From Paraburkholderia mimosarum LMG 23256 = NBRC 106338 (GTDB lineage: Bacteria > Pseudomonadota > Gammaproteobacteria > Burkholderiales > Burkholderiaceae), in assembly GCF_000739815.1 (NCBI RefSeq), contig NZ_BBJJ01000018.1, positions 87,041-151,040 of the forward strand: a stretch of 64,000 bases of DNA. Reading direction: 5' to 3'. This document shows, in pieces, positions 55,819 through 63,902 of the stretch; the first letter of the stretch is position 1; the number at the start of each line of letters is the position of its first letter. Made by a program: the position numbers and the translations under genes. Below the pieces are notes generated by a model, which saw only the letters and a program-made list of their open reading frames with translations, searched no databases and was not told where the DNA came from.

Positions 55819-55959
55819 CGCAAGCTCCCGTATGTTCGCCGGAAGTCCGTTCACGCGTGCCACGGCGTTTTGGCGGTCAACGGTCTTCCCCTGCATTGAG
55901 CGCGATCGCAGTTCGTTCAGGCGTGCGAATCGAAATTGCCCGAGAACAGCACGACTGCA

Positions 55960-56577
55960 TCAACCATCGATTAGTCCGAGCCGCGCGAGATCGCGCGCGA
56001 GCGCGTCGGCATCGACAAAGCGGCACGCTTGCAGGCCCGCGTCGAGCGCGCCCGTCACGTTTGCTTCGCTGTCGTCGATAAAGAGCGTTTCCTGCGGCCG
56101 CGCGCCGATGTGCGCGACACAGCCAAGGTAAGTCTGCGCCGCCGGCTTGATCGCGCCGTACGCCGCCGATGAATAGATCTGCGAACCGAAAAGCCGGGCG
56201 ACCGGCGGGTTCAGATAGTCGAGATGATGTGTGACGAGCGAGCTGTTGTTGGTGAGCACGGCGATGCGGCAACGCTCGGCCACACGCTGCGCCAGCGCGA
56301 GCGCCGCCTCGTTCGGCGTGATCGAGGCGCGCCGCGAGGCGAGCCACAACTCGCGATCCACCTCGCAGCCGAGCATGGCGCCGAGCGCTTGCAGGTAGGC
56401 GTCGGGGTCGAGTTCGCCCGCGTCGGCGCGCGCTTCGAGGCCCGAGCCCCAGATCGCGTGGCGCACGGTCGCGGGCGGCGCGCCGGTGGCGGCCGCGAGG
56501 CTCGCCACGCGCGCGTCGCGGTCGTAGTGGGACAGCACGCCTTCCATGTCGAACAGCACCACGCCGATCGCCGTCAT
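55960..56577 (-). CDS. HAD-superfamily hydrolase with altered motif I
   Basis: The product is 205 aa. Motif I reads FDMEGVL: Asp10 is the nucleophile, but the general acid two residues on is Glu12 instead of Asp. Motif II is in VLTNNSS, motif III Lys in AIKPAAQ, motif IV FIDDSEANV. The helical cap (about 18-85) groups it with YihX/epoxide-hydrolase-like HADs. Likely a small-molecule phosphatase with altered activity. GGGAG precedes the ATG. Confidence 0.85.
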   Translation of the reverse strand: MTAIGVVLFDMEGVLSHYDRDARVASLAAATGAPPATVRHAIWGSGLEARADAGELDPDAYLQALGAMLGCEVDRELWLASRRASITPNEAALALAQRVAERCRIAVLTNNSSLVTHHLDYLNPPVARLFGSQIYSSAAYGAIKPAAQTYLGCVAHIGARPQETLFIDDSEANVTGALDAGLQACRFVDADALARDLARLGLIDG

Positions 56578-56709
56578 CTGCCGCTCCCGTCACGAAAGGT
56601 CCAACTGTCTGCCGCAGATCATACCGCCGCCACGCAGCGACCGGCGCACGAGCGGCGCGCCGCGATCATGCCCCGAAACCATCATGCGAATCCGGGTAAA
56701 CTGGACCGC

Positions 56710-56979
56710 ATGGAAACCTGCCGTTACTGCGGAAAACTGCGCGACGAATGGGATTGCCACGGGCCAGCGTGCCGCCAGGCGATCGCGCAGGCGCTGCGCC
56801 GCCAGCGCAAGGGGCTGCCGATGGTGGCGAACGTGATCCGCAACGAAATCCCCGCCGACGCCACCACCGGACAAATCATCACGGTACTTTCGCGCCAGCG
56901 CATGCGCGCCCGGCGCGGCAACGAGGAACGGCGCGAGCGCAAGGCACTCGAGCGCCCCGACAGCCCCGACAACGACTGA
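56710..56979 (+). CDS. Small CxxC zinc-finger-like protein, 89 aa
   Basis: The sequence starts METCRYCGKLRDEWDCHGPAC: two CxxC-type pairs that should bind one zinc. The rest is basic, ending RRGNEERRERKALERPDSP, and could bind nucleic acid. No ribosome site is clear; an ATG at 56668 would add 14 residues. It is divergent from the HAD gene. Function unknown. Confidence 0.65.
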   Translation: METCRYCGKLRDEWDCHGPACRQAIAQALRRQRKGLPMVANVIRNEIPADATTGQIITVLSRQRMRARRGNEERRERKALERPDSPDND

Positions 56980-57041
56980 CGCCTTCGCGCTGAACGCAAG
57001 GAAATGCGGGCCGCTCAGGCCCGCCCTCGTTCAGGTTCGGA

Positions 57042-58004
57042 TCAGCGCTCGCTTCCGTCCTCGTTCGCAGGCGCGGCAATGCCGATGCGCGCGAACGTTT
57101 CCTCCAGATGATTCACGCACACGCGCACTTTCGCCGACTGCGCGAGCCGCGCCGGATACACGGCCCAGACGTTGGCCGGCTGCGTGACGCCGGGCAGCAC
57201 GCGCTGCAGCCGTCCGCTCTCCAGCAGCGGCGCGACATCCCACATCGAGCGCAGCACGATGCCGCGCCCCGCCAGCGCCCATTGCACCGCCACCTCGCCG
57301 TGATTGGTCGAGAGCGGCCCCGCCACCTTCACGGACACCGCTTCGCCATGCGCATAGAGGCGCCATACGCCGAGCGGATGATCGCGCTCCTTGATCGCGA
57401 GACACGCATGCCCGGCAAGATCGGCGACCTCCTGCGGCGCGCCGCGCCGCGCGAGATACGCGGGTGCCGCGCATAGCACGCGGTAGTTCGTGGCGAGACG
57501 CCGCGCGATCAGATGGCCGGCGATCTCGTCGCCGATGCGCACGTCCAGGTCGAAACCCTCACCCGCCACGTCCACGAGCCGGTCGAACAGCTCGAGCCGC
57601 ACGCTCAGTTGCGGATAGCGCTCGGACAGACCCGCGAGCGCGGGCGCGACGAAGTTGCGCCCAAAGCCGAAGCTGCTCGACACGCGCAGCGTGCCGCGCG
57701 GGATGCGCCGCGTCGTGGAGACGTCTTCCACGAGCCGCTCGATGTCGTCGAGGATCTTGCCCGCCGATGCGTAGACGCGCTCGCCCGCCTCGGTCATGGC
57801 GACGCGCCGCGTCGAGCGGTGCAGCAGACGCGTGCCGAGGCGCGCCTCGAGCACGCCCACGCGCTTGCTCACATAAGCCGGCGAGGCCGAAAGCGCCTCG
57901 GCCGCCGCGCTGAAGCTCGCCTTGCGCGCGACCATGCAGAACACGCGCAGATCGTCGAGTTCGGGCGATGCCGCGGATTTCGGCGCTTTCGGGGTGTCCG
58001 GCAT
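57042..58004 (-). CDS. LysR-family regulator of the dmlA-like gene
   Basis: The product is 320 aa. The N-terminal winged helix is complete (LRVFCMVARKASFSAAAEALSASPAYVSKRVGVLEARLG, residues 20-58), followed by the TRRVAMTEAGERVY segment and a periplasmic-binding-like effector domain. It starts 5 bp after the dehydrogenase stop on the same strand, so both are probably on one transcript. In E. coli the related dmlR is divergent from dmlA. D-malate or tartrate is the likely inducer. Confidence 0.88.
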   Translation of the reverse strand: MPDTPKAPKSAASPELDDLRVFCMVARKASFSAAAEALSASPAYVSKRVGVLEARLGTRLLHRSTRRVAMTEAGERVYASAGKILDDIERLVEDVSTTRRIPRGTLRVSSSFGFGRNFVAPALAGLSERYPQLSVRLELFDRLVDVAGEGFDLDVRIGDEIAGHLIARRLATNYRVLCAAPAYLARRGAPQEVADLAGHACLAIKERDHPLGVWRLYAHGEAVSVKVAGPLSTNHGEVAVQWALAGRGIVLRSMWDVAPLLESGRLQRVLPGVTQPANVWAVYPARLAQSAKVRVCVNHLEETFARIGIAAPANEDGSER

Positions 58005-58009
58005 GTTCG

Positions 58010-59089
58010 TCACAGAGCGGCTGCCACGGCGACGCCGAGTTCCGTCGTGTTCGCCGTGCCGCCCATGTCGGGCGTGCGCGGGCCTTCCACGAGCACCTTC
58101 TCGATGGCCCGCATGATCGCGTCGTGCGCAGCCTGGTATTGCGCATCGCCGTTGCCGAGGAAGTCGAGCATCATCGCGCCCGACCAGATCATCGCGATGG
58201 GGTTGGCGATCTTCTTGCCGAAGATGTCGGGCGCGGAGCCGTGCACCGGCTCGAACAGCGACGGGAACCTGCGCTCGGGGTTCAGGTTCGCCGACGCCGC
58301 GAGACCGATCGTGCCCGTGCACGCAGGACCGAGATCCGAAAGGATGTCGCCGAAGAGGTTCGAGGCCACGACCACGTCGAAGCGATCGGGTTGCAGCACG
58401 AAGCGCGCGCAGAGAATATCGATGTGCTGCTTGTCCCACTTCACGTCGGGATACGCCTCGCCCATCGCGGCCACGCGCTCGTCCCAGTACGGCATGCTGA
58501 TCGAGATGCCGTTGGACTTCGTCGCCGCCGTGAGCTTCTTGCGCCCGCGCTGGTTCGCCAGCTCGAACGCGTACTTGAGAATGCGGTCCACGCCGTGGCG
58601 CGTGAACACCGACTCCTGCAGCACGAATTCGCGCTCGGTGCCTTCGAACATTTTGCCGCCCACCGAGCTGTACTCGCCCTCGGTGTTTTCGCGCACCACG
58701 AGGAAGTCGATGTCGCCGGGCTTGCGGTTGGCGAGCGGGCAAGGCACGCCCGGCAGCAGGCGCACCGGGCGCAGGTTCACGTACTGGTCGAAATCGCGGC
58801 GGAATTTCAGGAGTGAGCCCCACAGGGAAATATGGTCGGGCACCTTGTCGGGCCAGCCCACCGCGCCGAAATAGATCGCGTCGAAACTCTTGAGCGTGGC
58901 GAACCAGTCGTCGGGCATCATCTTGCCGTGCTGCAGGTAGTAATCGCAGCTGGCCCAGTCGAAATGCGTGAATTCGAGGCTCAGGCCGAATTTCGCGGCT
59001 GCGGCCTCGATGACGCGTACGCCCTCGGGCGTCACTTCCTGGCCAATGCCGTCGCCGGGAATCGCTGCGATTCTGAATGTCTTGCTCAT
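58010..59089 (-). CDS. dmlA: D-malate / tartrate dehydrogenase (decarboxylating)
   Basis: A 359-aa isocitrate/isopropylmalate-dehydrogenase family enzyme. It tracks E. coli DmlA and TtuC along its length: RIAAIPGDGIGQEV, GKMMPDDWF, FGAVGWPDKVPDHISLWGSL, VVRENTEGEYSSVGG, ATKSNGISISMPYWDER and LFGDILSDLGPACTGTIG. Arg, Lys and Asp residues of the metal-substrate site are in these blocks. It oxidises D-malate to pyruvate, or tartrate, with NAD. GGAGAA precedes the ATG at 59089. Confidence 0.92.
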   Translation of the reverse strand: MSKTFRIAAIPGDGIGQEVTPEGVRVIEAAAAKFGLSLEFTHFDWASCDYYLQHGKMMPDDWFATLKSFDAIYFGAVGWPDKVPDHISLWGSLLKFRRDFDQYVNLRPVRLLPGVPCPLANRKPGDIDFLVVRENTEGEYSSVGGKMFEGTEREFVLQESVFTRHGVDRILKYAFELANQRGRKKLTAATKSNGISISMPYWDERVAAMGEAYPDVKWDKQHIDILCARFVLQPDRFDVVVASNLFGDILSDLGPACTGTIGLAASANLNPERRFPSLFEPVHGSAPDIFGKKIANPIAMIWSGAMMLDFLGNGDAQYQAAHDAIMRAIEKVLVEGPRTPDMGGTANTTELGVAVAAAL

Positions 59090-59391
59090 GTCTCGTTCTC
59101 CATTGCTCTGCGGTTGCTCGATCGGCGGCGCGGGCCGCCCTTTACCCATAGCCGCCCCACGCCTCATGAGCGCCAGCATGCCTGAAAACCCGGCCGCCAC
59201 CACGCCCGCGAGCGTGGATCGATTCAACACGAAACGTGAATAATCCCATGAGTGCGCGCCCCAGTCCATGCATGCGACGCAAGCGCAGCCAGCCAGACGA
59301 AGCGGCCCCCGCCATCCCCGATCTCGCATAAACTCACGGCTGGCCCACCACGCCGTCCTCCTGCCCGGCGCATTCCCTGATCGACCGACTT
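59090..59391. other. Divergent region between dmlA and msrC
   Basis: No coding frame is supported. ATTCA (59222-59226) and TGAAT (59237-59241) form an inverted repeat with a 10-bp centre, close to the size of a LysR box and about 130 bp upstream of the dmlA start. It may be the operator of the co-transcribed LysR protein. Confidence 0.4.
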
Positions 59392-59889
59392 ATGTTCTCG
59401 CTCTCCGACACGCTTCCCACCGACAAACCCGCCCTCTACGAAACGCTCGCCGCTCAGGCACGCTCGCTGATCGAAGGGGAAAGCGACGCGATCGCGAACG
59501 CGGCCAACTTCGCTTCCCTCGTGTTCCACTCGCTCGAAGGCCTGAACTGGGCGGGCTTTTATTCGTTCGACGGCACCGAACTCGTGGTCGGGCCGTTTCA
59601 GGGCAAGCCGGCGTGTGTGCGCATTGCGCTCGGCAAAGGCGTATGCGGCACGGCGGCCGCCACGCTGCGAACCCAGGTCGTGCCCGACGTCCACGCGTTT
59701 CCCGGCCATATCGCCTGCGACTCGGCTTCGCGCTCGGAAATCGTCGTGCCGCTCGTGACGCCGGACGGCGAGCTGATCGGCGTATGGGACGTTGACAGCC
59801 CGCATCTCGCGCGCTTCGACGAAGAGGACGCAAAAGGCATGGAATTGCTGTGCCGCACCTTCATCGAATACGGGTTGAAGCGCGGATAA
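59392..59889 (+). CDS. msrC: Free methionine-R-sulfoxide reductase
   Basis: A 165-aa GAF-domain enzyme. The three catalytic cysteines are present: Cys75 (PACVRI), Cys85 (GKGVCGTAAA) and Cys109 (HIACDSASRSEIVVP), in the pattern of E. coli MsrC. It reduces free methionine-(R)-sulfoxide using thioredoxin. The length is standard. It is transcribed alone and adds to the oxidative-stress genes of the window. Confidence 0.94.
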   Translation: MFSLSDTLPTDKPALYETLAAQARSLIEGESDAIANAANFASLVFHSLEGLNWAGFYSFDGTELVVGPFQGKPACVRIALGKGVCGTAAATLRTQVVPDVHAFPGHIACDSASRSEIVVPLVTPDGELIGVWDVDSPHLARFDEEDAKGMELLCRTFIEYGLKRG

Positions 59890-59921
59890 CGCGAGGCTTC
59901 CAGCCACGCGCACGCCATCAT

Positions 59922-60845
59922 TCAGGATGCCGAATCATCGCTGTCGGCATCGGCCGATTGCGCCTTGACGAAGTCGACGAACGCGCGCAGCGGCGCAGGC
60001 AAGTGCCGCCGTCCCGGATAGTAGAGAAACGGCCCGGGAAACGACATCGCCCAGCCGTCGAGCACGGGCACGAGCGCGCCGCGCTCGATATGCGGCAGCA
60101 GCATCTCCTCATACAGGTGCACGATGCCGATGCCGTCGAGCGCCATGGCGATCAGCAGATCGAGCGCGGCGCCGGGGCGCACGACGAGCGGCGCGGGCGG
60201 ATCGAGGCGCAACAGCTCGCCGTCGCGCTCGAAGTGCCACAGCGGCATGGCGCCGCCCGCGAACTGCACGCGCAGGCAGGCATGCCCGAGCAGTTCGCGC
60301 GGATGTTGTGGCCGTCCGCGCGCCGCGAGATACGCGGGCGCGGCCGCCGTCGCAAAGCGTTCCACGCGCGGCCCGATGGGGATCGCGATCATGTCCTGCT
60401 CGAGCCGCTCGTCGTAACGGATGCCGGCGTCGCAGCCGATCTGCAGCACATCGACGAAACCGTCCTCCACCACCACTTCCACGCGGATCTCGGGATACGC
60501 GCGATGGAACGGCGCGAGCACGCCCGGCAGAATGGTGCGCGCCGCGCTCGCGGGCACGTTGAGCTTGAGCGTGCCCGCGGGCTTTTCGCGGTAGCCGTTG
60601 AGCACGTCGAGCGCCGCTTCCATCTCGCTGAAGAGCGGCGCGATGGACTCGAGCAGGCGCTGCCCAGCCTCGGTCGGCGCGACGCTGCGCGTCGTGCGGT
60701 TCAGCAGGCGCAGCCCGAGCTTCGCCTCGAGCCGCCGCACCGCCGTGCTCAGGCTCGACGCCGACACGCCGCCCGCGCGCGCGGCGTCGCGAAAACCACC
60801 CGCTCGCGCCACCGAAACGAAAGCGGCCAGGTCATTCATTTCCAT
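59922..60845 (-). CDS. LysR-family regulator divergent from pdxI
   Basis: The product is 307 aa. The N-terminal helix-turn-helix (DLAAFVSVARAGGFRDAARAGGVSASSLSTAVRRLEAKLG, residues 5-44) is followed by NRTTRSVAPTEAGQRLL and an effector domain. It is divergent from the aldo-keto reductase gene with 130 bp between them, so it probably controls it. The inducer is not known. MNDLAAF six bases in is a second possible start. Confidence 0.88.
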   Translation of the reverse strand: MEMNDLAAFVSVARAGGFRDAARAGGVSASSLSTAVRRLEAKLGLRLLNRTTRSVAPTEAGQRLLESIAPLFSEMEAALDVLNGYREKPAGTLKLNVPASAARTILPGVLAPFHRAYPEIRVEVVVEDGFVDVLQIGCDAGIRYDERLEQDMIAIPIGPRVERFATAAAPAYLAARGRPQHPRELLGHACLRVQFAGGAMPLWHFERDGELLRLDPPAPLVVRPGAALDLLIAMALDGIGIVHLYEEMLLPHIERGALVPVLDGWAMSFPGPFLYYPGRRHLPAPLRAFVDFVKAQSADADSDDSAS

Positions 60846-60975
60846 CGTCTCTGCGCCCCTTTACTGCTCGAATGCATTGTTCGAAATCATGCACAGCCTG
60901 TTCTGATCAGACGGGATTATCGGACAATTCGGACGCGCCCATACTGCGTGCATTCGCTTTTCCGAGGAGAACGCA

Positions 60976-61842
60976 ATGCCGAATCGCAAACCCACGAGCA
61001 CCTATGAGCTGGCTGGCCGCCAGGTGAACCGCATGGGCTACGGCGCCATGCAGCTGGCCGGCCCGGGGGTGTTCGGGCCGCCGAAAGACCGGGCGGCGGC
61101 TGTCGCCGTGCTGCGCGAAGCGCTCGCGCTAGGCGTCGATCACATCGACACGAGCGACTTCTACGGCCCGCACGTGACGAATCAGATCATCCGCGAGGCG
61201 CTGCACCCCTATGCGCCAAACCTCACGATCGTCACGAAGGTGGGCGCCGTGCGCGACGACAAGGGCGCGTGGCTGCCCGCGCTGGAACCGGCCGACATCG
61301 AGCGCGCCGTGCACGACAACCTGCGCAACCTGGGCCTCGACGTACTCGACGTGGTGAACCTGCGCATCATGGGCGACGTCCACAAGCCATCCGAAGGGCC
61401 GGTGGAAAAGCAGGTCGAGACGCTGGCCGCACTGCGCGAGCGCGGCCTCGTGCGCGAGGTCGGCCTGTCGAACGCCACTGCCGCGCAAATCGCGGCGGCA
61501 CGGCGCATCGTGCCCATCGTCTGCGTGCAGAACCACTACAACCTCGTGCACCGCGACGACGACGCGCTCATCGACACGCTGGCCGCGCAGGGCATCGCCT
61601 ACGTGCCGTTCTTTCCGCTGGGCGGTTTTACGCCGATCCAGTCGGCGGCGCTTTCGTCGCTCTCCGGCCGCCTTGGCGTCACGCCCATGGCGCTCGCGCT
61701 CGCGTGGCTGCTGCGGCGCTCGCCCAACATCCTGCTGATCCCGGGCACCTCGTCGGTGGCGCACTTGCGCGAGAACGTGGCGGCCGCGCAGCTCGAACTC
61801 GCCGACGACGTGCTCGCCGCACTCGACGCAATCGGGCGGTGA
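60976..61842 (+). CDS. pdxI: Aldo-keto reductase, pyridoxal reductase type
   Basis: A 288-aa enzyme that follows E. coli YdbC/PdxI block by block: MGYGAMQLAGPGVFGPPKD, DTSDFYGPHVTN with the catalytic Asp and Tyr, IVTKVG with the Lys, DVVNLRIMGD, and LLIPGTSSVAHLREN for the NADPH site. PdxI reduces pyridoxal to pyridoxine with NADPH. The usual catalytic His position is Asn (VVNLRIMG), as in the E. coli protein. GAGGAG precedes the ATG. Confidence 0.88.
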   Translation: MPNRKPTSTYELAGRQVNRMGYGAMQLAGPGVFGPPKDRAAAVAVLREALALGVDHIDTSDFYGPHVTNQIIREALHPYAPNLTIVTKVGAVRDDKGAWLPALEPADIERAVHDNLRNLGLDVLDVVNLRIMGDVHKPSEGPVEKQVETLAALRERGLVREVGLSNATAAQIAAARRIVPIVCVQNHYNLVHRDDDALIDTLAAQGIAYVPFFPLGGFTPIQSAALSSLSGRLGVTPMALALAWLLRRSPNILLIPGTSSVAHLRENVAAAQLELADDVLAALDAIGR

Positions 61843-62053
61843 CAGCACCGCAGGCTGCGGCGGAATCGGCCAGCACGCCCCCCTCGGGCGACGCGTGGCC
61901 AGGCCACCTCCGCCGGCGCGGCGCCCTGATGGTCGGCGCTGGGCCGCCGCGCGCCGGAACGGCGTGTGTATCGCCGCGCCTGGTTTCACAATCGCGCGAT
62001 GCCACCGTCGATCCGGCCCTTGAGCGGAAAGGCAAACGTCACGTCCAAATGAG

Positions 62054-62081
62054 AAAGCCGCAGCTGGTTTGCTGCGGCTTT
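62054..62081. terminator. Hairpin terminator between pdxI and the small acidic protein gene
   Basis: AAAGCCGCAG (62054-62063) and CTGCGGCTTT (62072-62081) form a perfect 10-bp stem with an 8-nt loop. The A/T ends allow it to work in both directions between the convergent genes. Confidence 0.65.
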
Positions 62082-62102
62082 CGCGGATAAGGACTGCCAA
62101 TC

Positions 62103-62138
62103 ACGTATCAAGCGACGTATCAAGCGACGTATTTAGCG
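62103..62138. repeat. Three tandem copies of a 12-bp unit
   Basis: ACGTATCAAGCG occurs at 62103-62114 and 62115-62126; the third copy at 62127-62138 reads ACGTATTTAGCG. It lies 27 bp beyond the stop of the small acidic protein gene on the minus strand. Confidence 0.85.
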
Positions 62139-62165
62139 GAACGCGCCATGCGCTCCGCGAGTCCT

Positions 62166-62390
62166 TCACGTCTGCTGATCCGACCCATCCGCGGGCTGCG
62201 CGGTGTTGTCTTCGGCGGGCTTTTCCTCTTCCTTCTTCTCGACTAGCTCCTCGACCGCTTTCGCCCCTTCGAAGCCAGCGACGGCGGCAGCCGCTTTCGT
62301 CAGGAAGCCCGCGTTCGGGTCGAGCTTCTCGGCGCCTTCCACGGCGGCCACCGCACCGGCGATTTCACCCACTTTGTCCAGAATGCCCAT
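62166..62390 (-). CDS. Small acidic Ala/Glu-rich protein, 74 aa
   Basis: GGAGG lies 7 bp before the ATG at 62390, which fits better than the ATG at 62396 that touches the same site. The sequence starts MGILDKVGEIAGAVAAVEGA and ends in a charged tail (VEKKEEEKPAEDNTAQPADG). The front half is an amphipathic helical segment. There is no signal peptide. I do not recognise the family. Confidence 0.65.
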   Translation of the reverse strand: MGILDKVGEIAGAVAAVEGAEKLDPNAGFLTKAAAAVAGFEGAKAVEELVEKKEEEKPAEDNTAQPADGSDQQT

Positions 62391-62564
62391 TTTCATCCCT
62401 CCAGTTGAACTCAGCTCCGGGCTCACGAGGCGAGGGCTCGCCTCCCGTGCGCCGCGCCTTCGATGGAGCGCGCGCTGCCGCCTCATTGTGTGCCTGTGCG
62501 ATGGCGCCAGCAATCACAAACTCATTAATCTGACGGAGTTGACGATTGAGCCGGTGAAGATTTT

Positions 62565-62593
62565 TTGCTCTGCATCAATCGTTTGACTATAAT
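62565..62593 (+). promoter_or_regulatory. Promoter of the candidate small RNA
   Basis: A perfect TATAAT at 62588-62593 lies 17 bp after TTGCTC (62565-62570), a partial -35 box. Transcription should start near 62600. Confidence 0.6.
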
Positions 62594-62599
62594 GGGTTT

Positions 62600-62660
62600 G
62601 TCTCCTCCATGTCTCCAACTGGCATGGTTCAAGCCCGCCATCGTTGCGGGCTTTTCTTTT
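62600..62660 (+). ncRNA. Candidate small RNA with an anti-Shine-Dalgarno 5' end
   Basis: About 60 nt between a sigma-70 promoter and a rho-independent terminator. The 5' end carries TCTCCTCC (62601-62608), complementary to AGGAGG ribosome sites. A small hairpin CCATG/CATGG (62607-62611 with 62623-62627) precedes the terminator stem. No open frame fits. It could act by pairing with messenger start regions, like the CUCCUCC-loop small RNAs of alphaproteobacteria. It could also be a leader with attenuator for the gene at 62758. Confidence 0.55.
62631..62660 (+). terminator. Rho-independent terminator of the candidate small RNA
   Basis: AAGCCCGC (62631-62638), a 7-nt loop, and GCGGGCTT (62646-62653) are followed by TTCTTTT. 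On the minus strand there is no T run, so it is directional. Confidence 0.8.
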
Positions 62661-62757
62661 ATCCCGCCGCGGTTCCCTTTCCGCCCGTGCGTGCCGCCTG
62701 GCTCTTTCGTCCGCTGGCATAATCGCATTCCCCTGTCCTCGTTCATTCATTGCCGCA

Positions 62758-63393
62758 ATGAGTCTGCATACCTGGTGGCTTTTTCTCGTCACTGTCTTCG
62801 TCGTCTGCGCCATCCCTGGCCCCAATATGTTGCTCATCATGTCGCATGGCGCGCAGTACGGACTGCGCCGCACGAGCGCGACCATGGCCGGGTGCCTTTC
62901 CGCGCTCGTGTCGATGCTGGCCGTCTCGGCTGCAGGGCTCGGCGTGTTCCTGCAAGCCTGGCCGACGATGTTCAACGCGCTGCGCTTCATCGGGGCGGCG
63001 TACCTCGTCTATCTGGGCATCAAGGCATGGTTCGCACCGGTGCAGGAAGCCGCCGCCGATGTGGCGGAGCGCGTGGCCGCACGCCCCGTGCGCTCGCCGC
63101 TCGCGCTTTATCGCAACGGCTTTTTCGTCGGCGGCAGCAACCCGAAGGCGATTCTCTTCGCCGCCGCGCTCCTGCCTCAGTTCATCGACGCAAGCCGCCC
63201 CGTGCTGCCGCAGTTCGGGGTGCTCGTCGCGACTTTCGCCGTTTGCGAGGTGAGCTGGTATCTCGTCTACGCCGGGTTCGGCACGCGCATCGGCGCAACG
63301 CTCAAGAGCCGGCGCGTGGCGAAAGCGTTCAATCGCGTAACGGGCGGCGTGTTCGTGGGCTTCGGCGCGATGATGGCCTTGCTGCGCGAATAG
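62758..63393 (+). CDS. LysE/RhtB-family amino acid exporter
   Basis: A 211-aa, six-span membrane protein. The family opening is MSLHTWWLFLVTVFVVCAIPGPNMLLIMSHG with the conserved PGPN, followed by RRTSATMAGC. GFFVGGSNPKAILFAAALLPQFID is the second signature, with the NPK. The substrate may be homoserine, threonine, leucine or similar. The ATG lacks a strong ribosome site. A small RNA or leader lies upstream. Confidence 0.9.
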   Translation: MSLHTWWLFLVTVFVVCAIPGPNMLLIMSHGAQYGLRRTSATMAGCLSALVSMLAVSAAGLGVFLQAWPTMFNALRFIGAAYLVYLGIKAWFAPVQEAAADVAERVAARPVRSPLALYRNGFFVGGSNPKAILFAAALLPQFIDASRPVLPQFGVLVATFAVCEVSWYLVYAGFGTRIGATLKSRRVAKAFNRVTGGVFVGFGAMMALLRE

Positions 63394-63404
63394 GAGGCTA
63401 TCCG

Positions 63405-63540
63405 TTCGACGCATCGCTTCAGAACAAACCGATTAGCGAATTGAGCCCGAAGGTCAGGGCGATTATCCAAGGCCAGATTAATTTGGTGGCACGGTCCGGC
63501 AGCGGATTCCAACGCTTTGCCTATCCGAGAGAGACCTCCG
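63405..63540 (+). pseudogene. Fragment resembling a Cache-type sensor domain of a chemoreceptor
   Basis: The plus-strand frame reads KPISELSPKVRAIIQG and then [18 protein letters not shown]. This resembles the end of the Cache_2 sensor module in bacterial chemoreceptors, where a GxGF-Y-P segment follows a helix. It has no start codon and is cut at about 63540, where the sequence switches to an inverted signalling-domain fragment. The match is by eye. Confidence 0.35.
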
Positions 63541-63544
63541 GTGT

Positions 63545-63709
63545 GACGGAGTCCTGTATGAGATCACGGATCTCTTTCGATGCCGACGAAGAGCGCTGCG
63601 CGAGCAATCGCACTTCGGATGCGACAACTGCGAAGCCGCGTCCCTGCCCACCCGCGCGCGCGGCTTCGACTGCAGCGTTCAGCGCGAGGATGTTGGTCTG
63701 AAACGCGAT
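63545..63709 (-). pseudogene. Inverted fragment of a methyl-accepting chemotaxis protein
   Basis: The minus-strand frame reads [20 protein letters not shown], then [20 protein letters not shown] and [13 protein letters not shown]: the signalling-hairpin tip of a chemoreceptor. Homology begins abruptly at 63709 and ends at 63545; flanking residues do not match. About 55 of more than 500 residues remain. Confidence 0.85.
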
Positions 63710-63902
63710 ACTCCGCTTCCGTAACCGAACGTCGACTCCGATGGCGGAGTGCGTCTCCTTGACGGAGACCACCGCTCGCTGCCTTTACCCTCTGACTATG
63801 CAGGTCAATGTGCGCGGCTCGCATCAAGCGTGTAAGGCTCGAACCGCCAGGCGTTCGCTCGGCGGAGCGAGTCCAGTATGGCGCAGTCAAGCTTGCTTCG
63901 AA

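Larger units (their letters stand above)
61843..62165. other. Intergenic region after pdxI with terminator and short tandem repeats
   Basis: No gene is supported here. The stretch holds a hairpin terminator at 62054-62081 and a three-unit tandem array at 62103-62138, each annotated separately. The first 200 bp show nothing else. Confidence 0.5.
62391..62757. other. Intergenic region holding a candidate small RNA
   Basis: No coding frame is supported. The stretch is AT-richer than average from 62515 to 62600. It contains the promoter, short transcribed segment and terminator described at 62565-62660, then about 100 bp up to the LysE-type gene. Confidence 0.5.

Noticed and set aside
63531..63772. 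Insertion sequence or MITE around the chemoreceptor fragment
   Set aside because: Short similar stretches such as CTCCGTC occur on both sides, but no perfect terminal inverted repeats or target duplications can be shown.
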